This document shows, one piece after another, positions 62,698 to 64,000 of a stretch of DNA of 64,000 bases. Position numbers and translations under genes: made by a program. The stretch comes from Deinococcus metalli (GTDB lineage Bacteria > Deinococcota > Deinococci > Deinococcales > Deinococcaceae), in the NCBI RefSeq assembly GCF_014201805.1, contig NZ_JACHFK010000001.1:868001-932000 (forward strand). The letters are read 5' to 3'. Each line of letters opens with the position of its first letter. Position 1 is the stretch's first letter. The notes under the pieces were generated by a model, which did not search any database, had not been told where the DNA came from, and was given only the letters and a program-made list of their open reading frames with translations.

Positions 62698-63370
62698 CTC
62701 TAGGCCGGTGAGGTCTGGCCCAAGAGCCCAATGCGAGGTTTGCCCAACACTGAGCCGAACCATTCGGCCCGAGGTAGGGTCTGTAATGCGCTGGGCTGAT
62801 GCCCCTCCAGTCATTCGAAGCAATCCCATGCGCGGCGGGACTTAACCGGGGACTAAACGTCAGGGGAATTTCGGTCGTACATCATGTCCGTGGCAACCGT
62901 GGGGTAAATCGTTGCGGCCATTGGAGCGAACACACATACACCGGGAAGCAGCCATGGGTACGGGCAAAAAGACGCAGAAAGCCGCCGACGAGTTGCAGCT
63001 TTAGCATGCGATTTGCTTTGCAACTACTGAAGTCGCGAGCACGTCCATGTGGGCAATCAGAGAGCAGCAGAAACGGCCACATCCCTGTTGCGGGAATAGC
63101 GTCGCGTCACGTGACTGCCGCCTCAACATACTCAGCACGCGGGCGGTGTATCCGTGGATGCCGGACACGATGCAGGCTGCTCCGGTCCGGTCCGGTTTGG
63201 TGAGTGCAGAATCGTGGCTGTTCGATGGCGACCGCCTCTCCCCTCCTCAAAACGGGGCCGCACGCTGCTCCCAACGCAGTGCTGACTGTCCCGCCAGCGG
63301 GGTACAATCCGGCATTGTGCCCGGACGGGCGCGTGTGGGCCGCAGAATCCATCTGTGAGGCCTGGGGAGA
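62698..63370. other. Gene-free, A/T-richer stretch before miaB
   Basis: No convincing gene occurs in 673 bases. A 16-codon frame (62954-63004, MGTGKKTQKAADELQL) with GGAAG upstream is too short to support. The miaB -10 (TACAAT, 63303-63308) lies at the right end. The lower GC suggests acquired or decayed DNA. Confidence 0.45.
63303..63308 (+). promoter_or_regulatory. Probable -10 box of miaB
   Basis: TACAAT 62 bases before the start codon; no good -35 is seen at the usual distance. Confidence 0.4.
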
Positions 63371-64000
63371 GTGGTCACTACGAGAGCACACCTGATCACC
63401 TACGGGTGCCAGATGAACGAGTACGACACCCACCTGGTGCAGAGCCAGCTGGTGTCGCTGGGCGCCGATATCGTGCCCACCGTGGACGAGGCGGACGTGG
63501 TGCTGGTCAACACCTGCGCCGTGCGGGGCAAGCCCGTGGAGAAGGTGCGGTCGCTGCTGGGCGACCTGCGGAAGATCAAGGCGCGGCGCCCGATGGTGAT
63601 CGGACTGATGGGCTGCCTGGCACAGCTCGACGAGGGGCAGCAGATCGCGCGGGCATTCGGCGTGGATATCGTGCTGGGGCCGGGGAGCCTGCTGGACATC
63701 GGGAAGGCGCTGGAGAGCAGCGAGCGGTTCTGGGCGCTGAACTTCCGCGACGAGCTGCACGCGCACGTGCCGCCGCCCCCGCAGGGCACCTTGCAGGCAC
63801 ACCTGACGATCATGCGCGGCTGCGACCACCACTGCACGTACTGCATCGTGCCGACCACGCGCGGCCCGCAGGTGAGCCGCTCACCGGACGACATCCTGCG
63901 TGAACTGGACGCGCAGCTCGCGGCCGGGGTGCAGGAGGTGACGCTGCTGGGGCAGAACGTGAACGCCTACGGCGTGGACCAGGGCGCGCAACTGGCCGGC
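63371..64000 (+). CDS. miaB: tRNA-2-methylthio-N6-dimethylallyladenosine synthase (3' partial)
   Basis: The first 210 residues of MiaB, cut by the window end. The N-terminal UPF0004 cluster Cys are in [16 protein letters not shown] and LMGCLAQ. The radical-SAM motif Cx3Cx2C is in [14 protein letters not shown], followed by TRGPQVSR and [10 protein letters not shown]. The enzyme adds the methylthio group to i6A37 of tRNAs with two Fe-S clusters and SAM. The GTG at 63371 is the first start after an in-frame stop; GGGGAG lies almost directly upstream. Confidence 0.92.
   Translation, partial: MVTTRAHLITYGCQMNEYDTHLVQSQLVSLGADIVPTVDEADVVLVNTCAVRGKPVEKVRSLLGDLRKIKARRPMVIGLMGCLAQLDEGQQIARAFGVDIVLGPGSLLDIGKALESSERFWALNFRDELHAHVPPPPQGTLQAHLTIMRGCDHHCTYCIVPTTRGPQVSRSPDDILRELDAQLAAGVQEVTLLGQNVNAYGVDQGAQLAG

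Noticed and set aside
62954..63004. 16-codon frame MGTGKKTQKAADELQL with GGAAG upstream
   Set aside because: Too short, with no promoter box at the usual place; coding status cannot be supported.

Overview
The window is high-GC, gene-dense bacterial DNA that looks like a Deinococcus chromosome. The evidence is the gene mix (MntH behind a DtxR-type palindrome, LysM hydrolases, a LEA/WHy lipoprotein, FtsK, Dtd, LolA-like and fasciclin proteins) and, above all, a TANNNT -10 box 5-8 bases before the start codon of more than twenty genes. That arrangement predicts leaderless mRNAs, which are known to be common in Deinococcus. No species can be named from the sequence alone.

Layout. 1-2.6 kb: an SsuABC-type import operon whose first gene is cut by the window edge. 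2.7-14.1 kb: housekeeping and small enzymes (acyltransferase, MATE exporter, metallo-beta-lactamase fold, GNAT, DUF84 NTPase, DinB, response regulator, SpoU methylase, YchJ, SPFH, beta-hydroxyacid dehydrogenase, DegV). 14.2-23.2 kb: an amino-sugar and peptide scavenging cluster (NagZ-like GH3, sugar-binding protein, GH20 hexosaminidase, peptide-binding protein and two permeases; no ATPase is present). 23.2-32.1 kb: JAMM protease, FtsK, a three-domain fasciclin protein, a phosphoesterase and an ABC-2 exporter. 32.4-38.2 kb: a winged-helix protein, a c-di-AMP receptor, and two c-di-GMP enzymes flanking a candidate structured RNA.

38.3-46.4 kb: an integrated island of about 8 kb at the 3' end of tRNA-Val(TAC). 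The intact tRNA is at the right edge, and a 47-bp copy of its 3' half (one mismatch) is at the left edge. Inside are a secreted collagen-like protein with a phage tail-collar end, a tiny lipoprotein, two tandem DUF7669-like proteins, a RusA-like resolvase, phage-type small genes and at least four decayed genes. No integrase is recognisable.

46.4-60.7 kb: core genes (amidase, SerA, MntH, DoxX, Aat, thioesterase, LysM-M23, Dtd, DUF1844, LysM-NlpC/P60, LolA-like, LEA lipoprotein, second amidase, two lipoproteins). 61.0-62.7 kb: four tandem small helical paralogues of unknown function, each with its own leaderless promoter. The window ends inside miaB.

The best candidates for undescribed biology are the four-paralogue array, the tRNA-Val island with its collagen/tail-collar and lipoprotein pair, and the three-way-junction element between the c-di-GMP genes. 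Function is unproven for all three.
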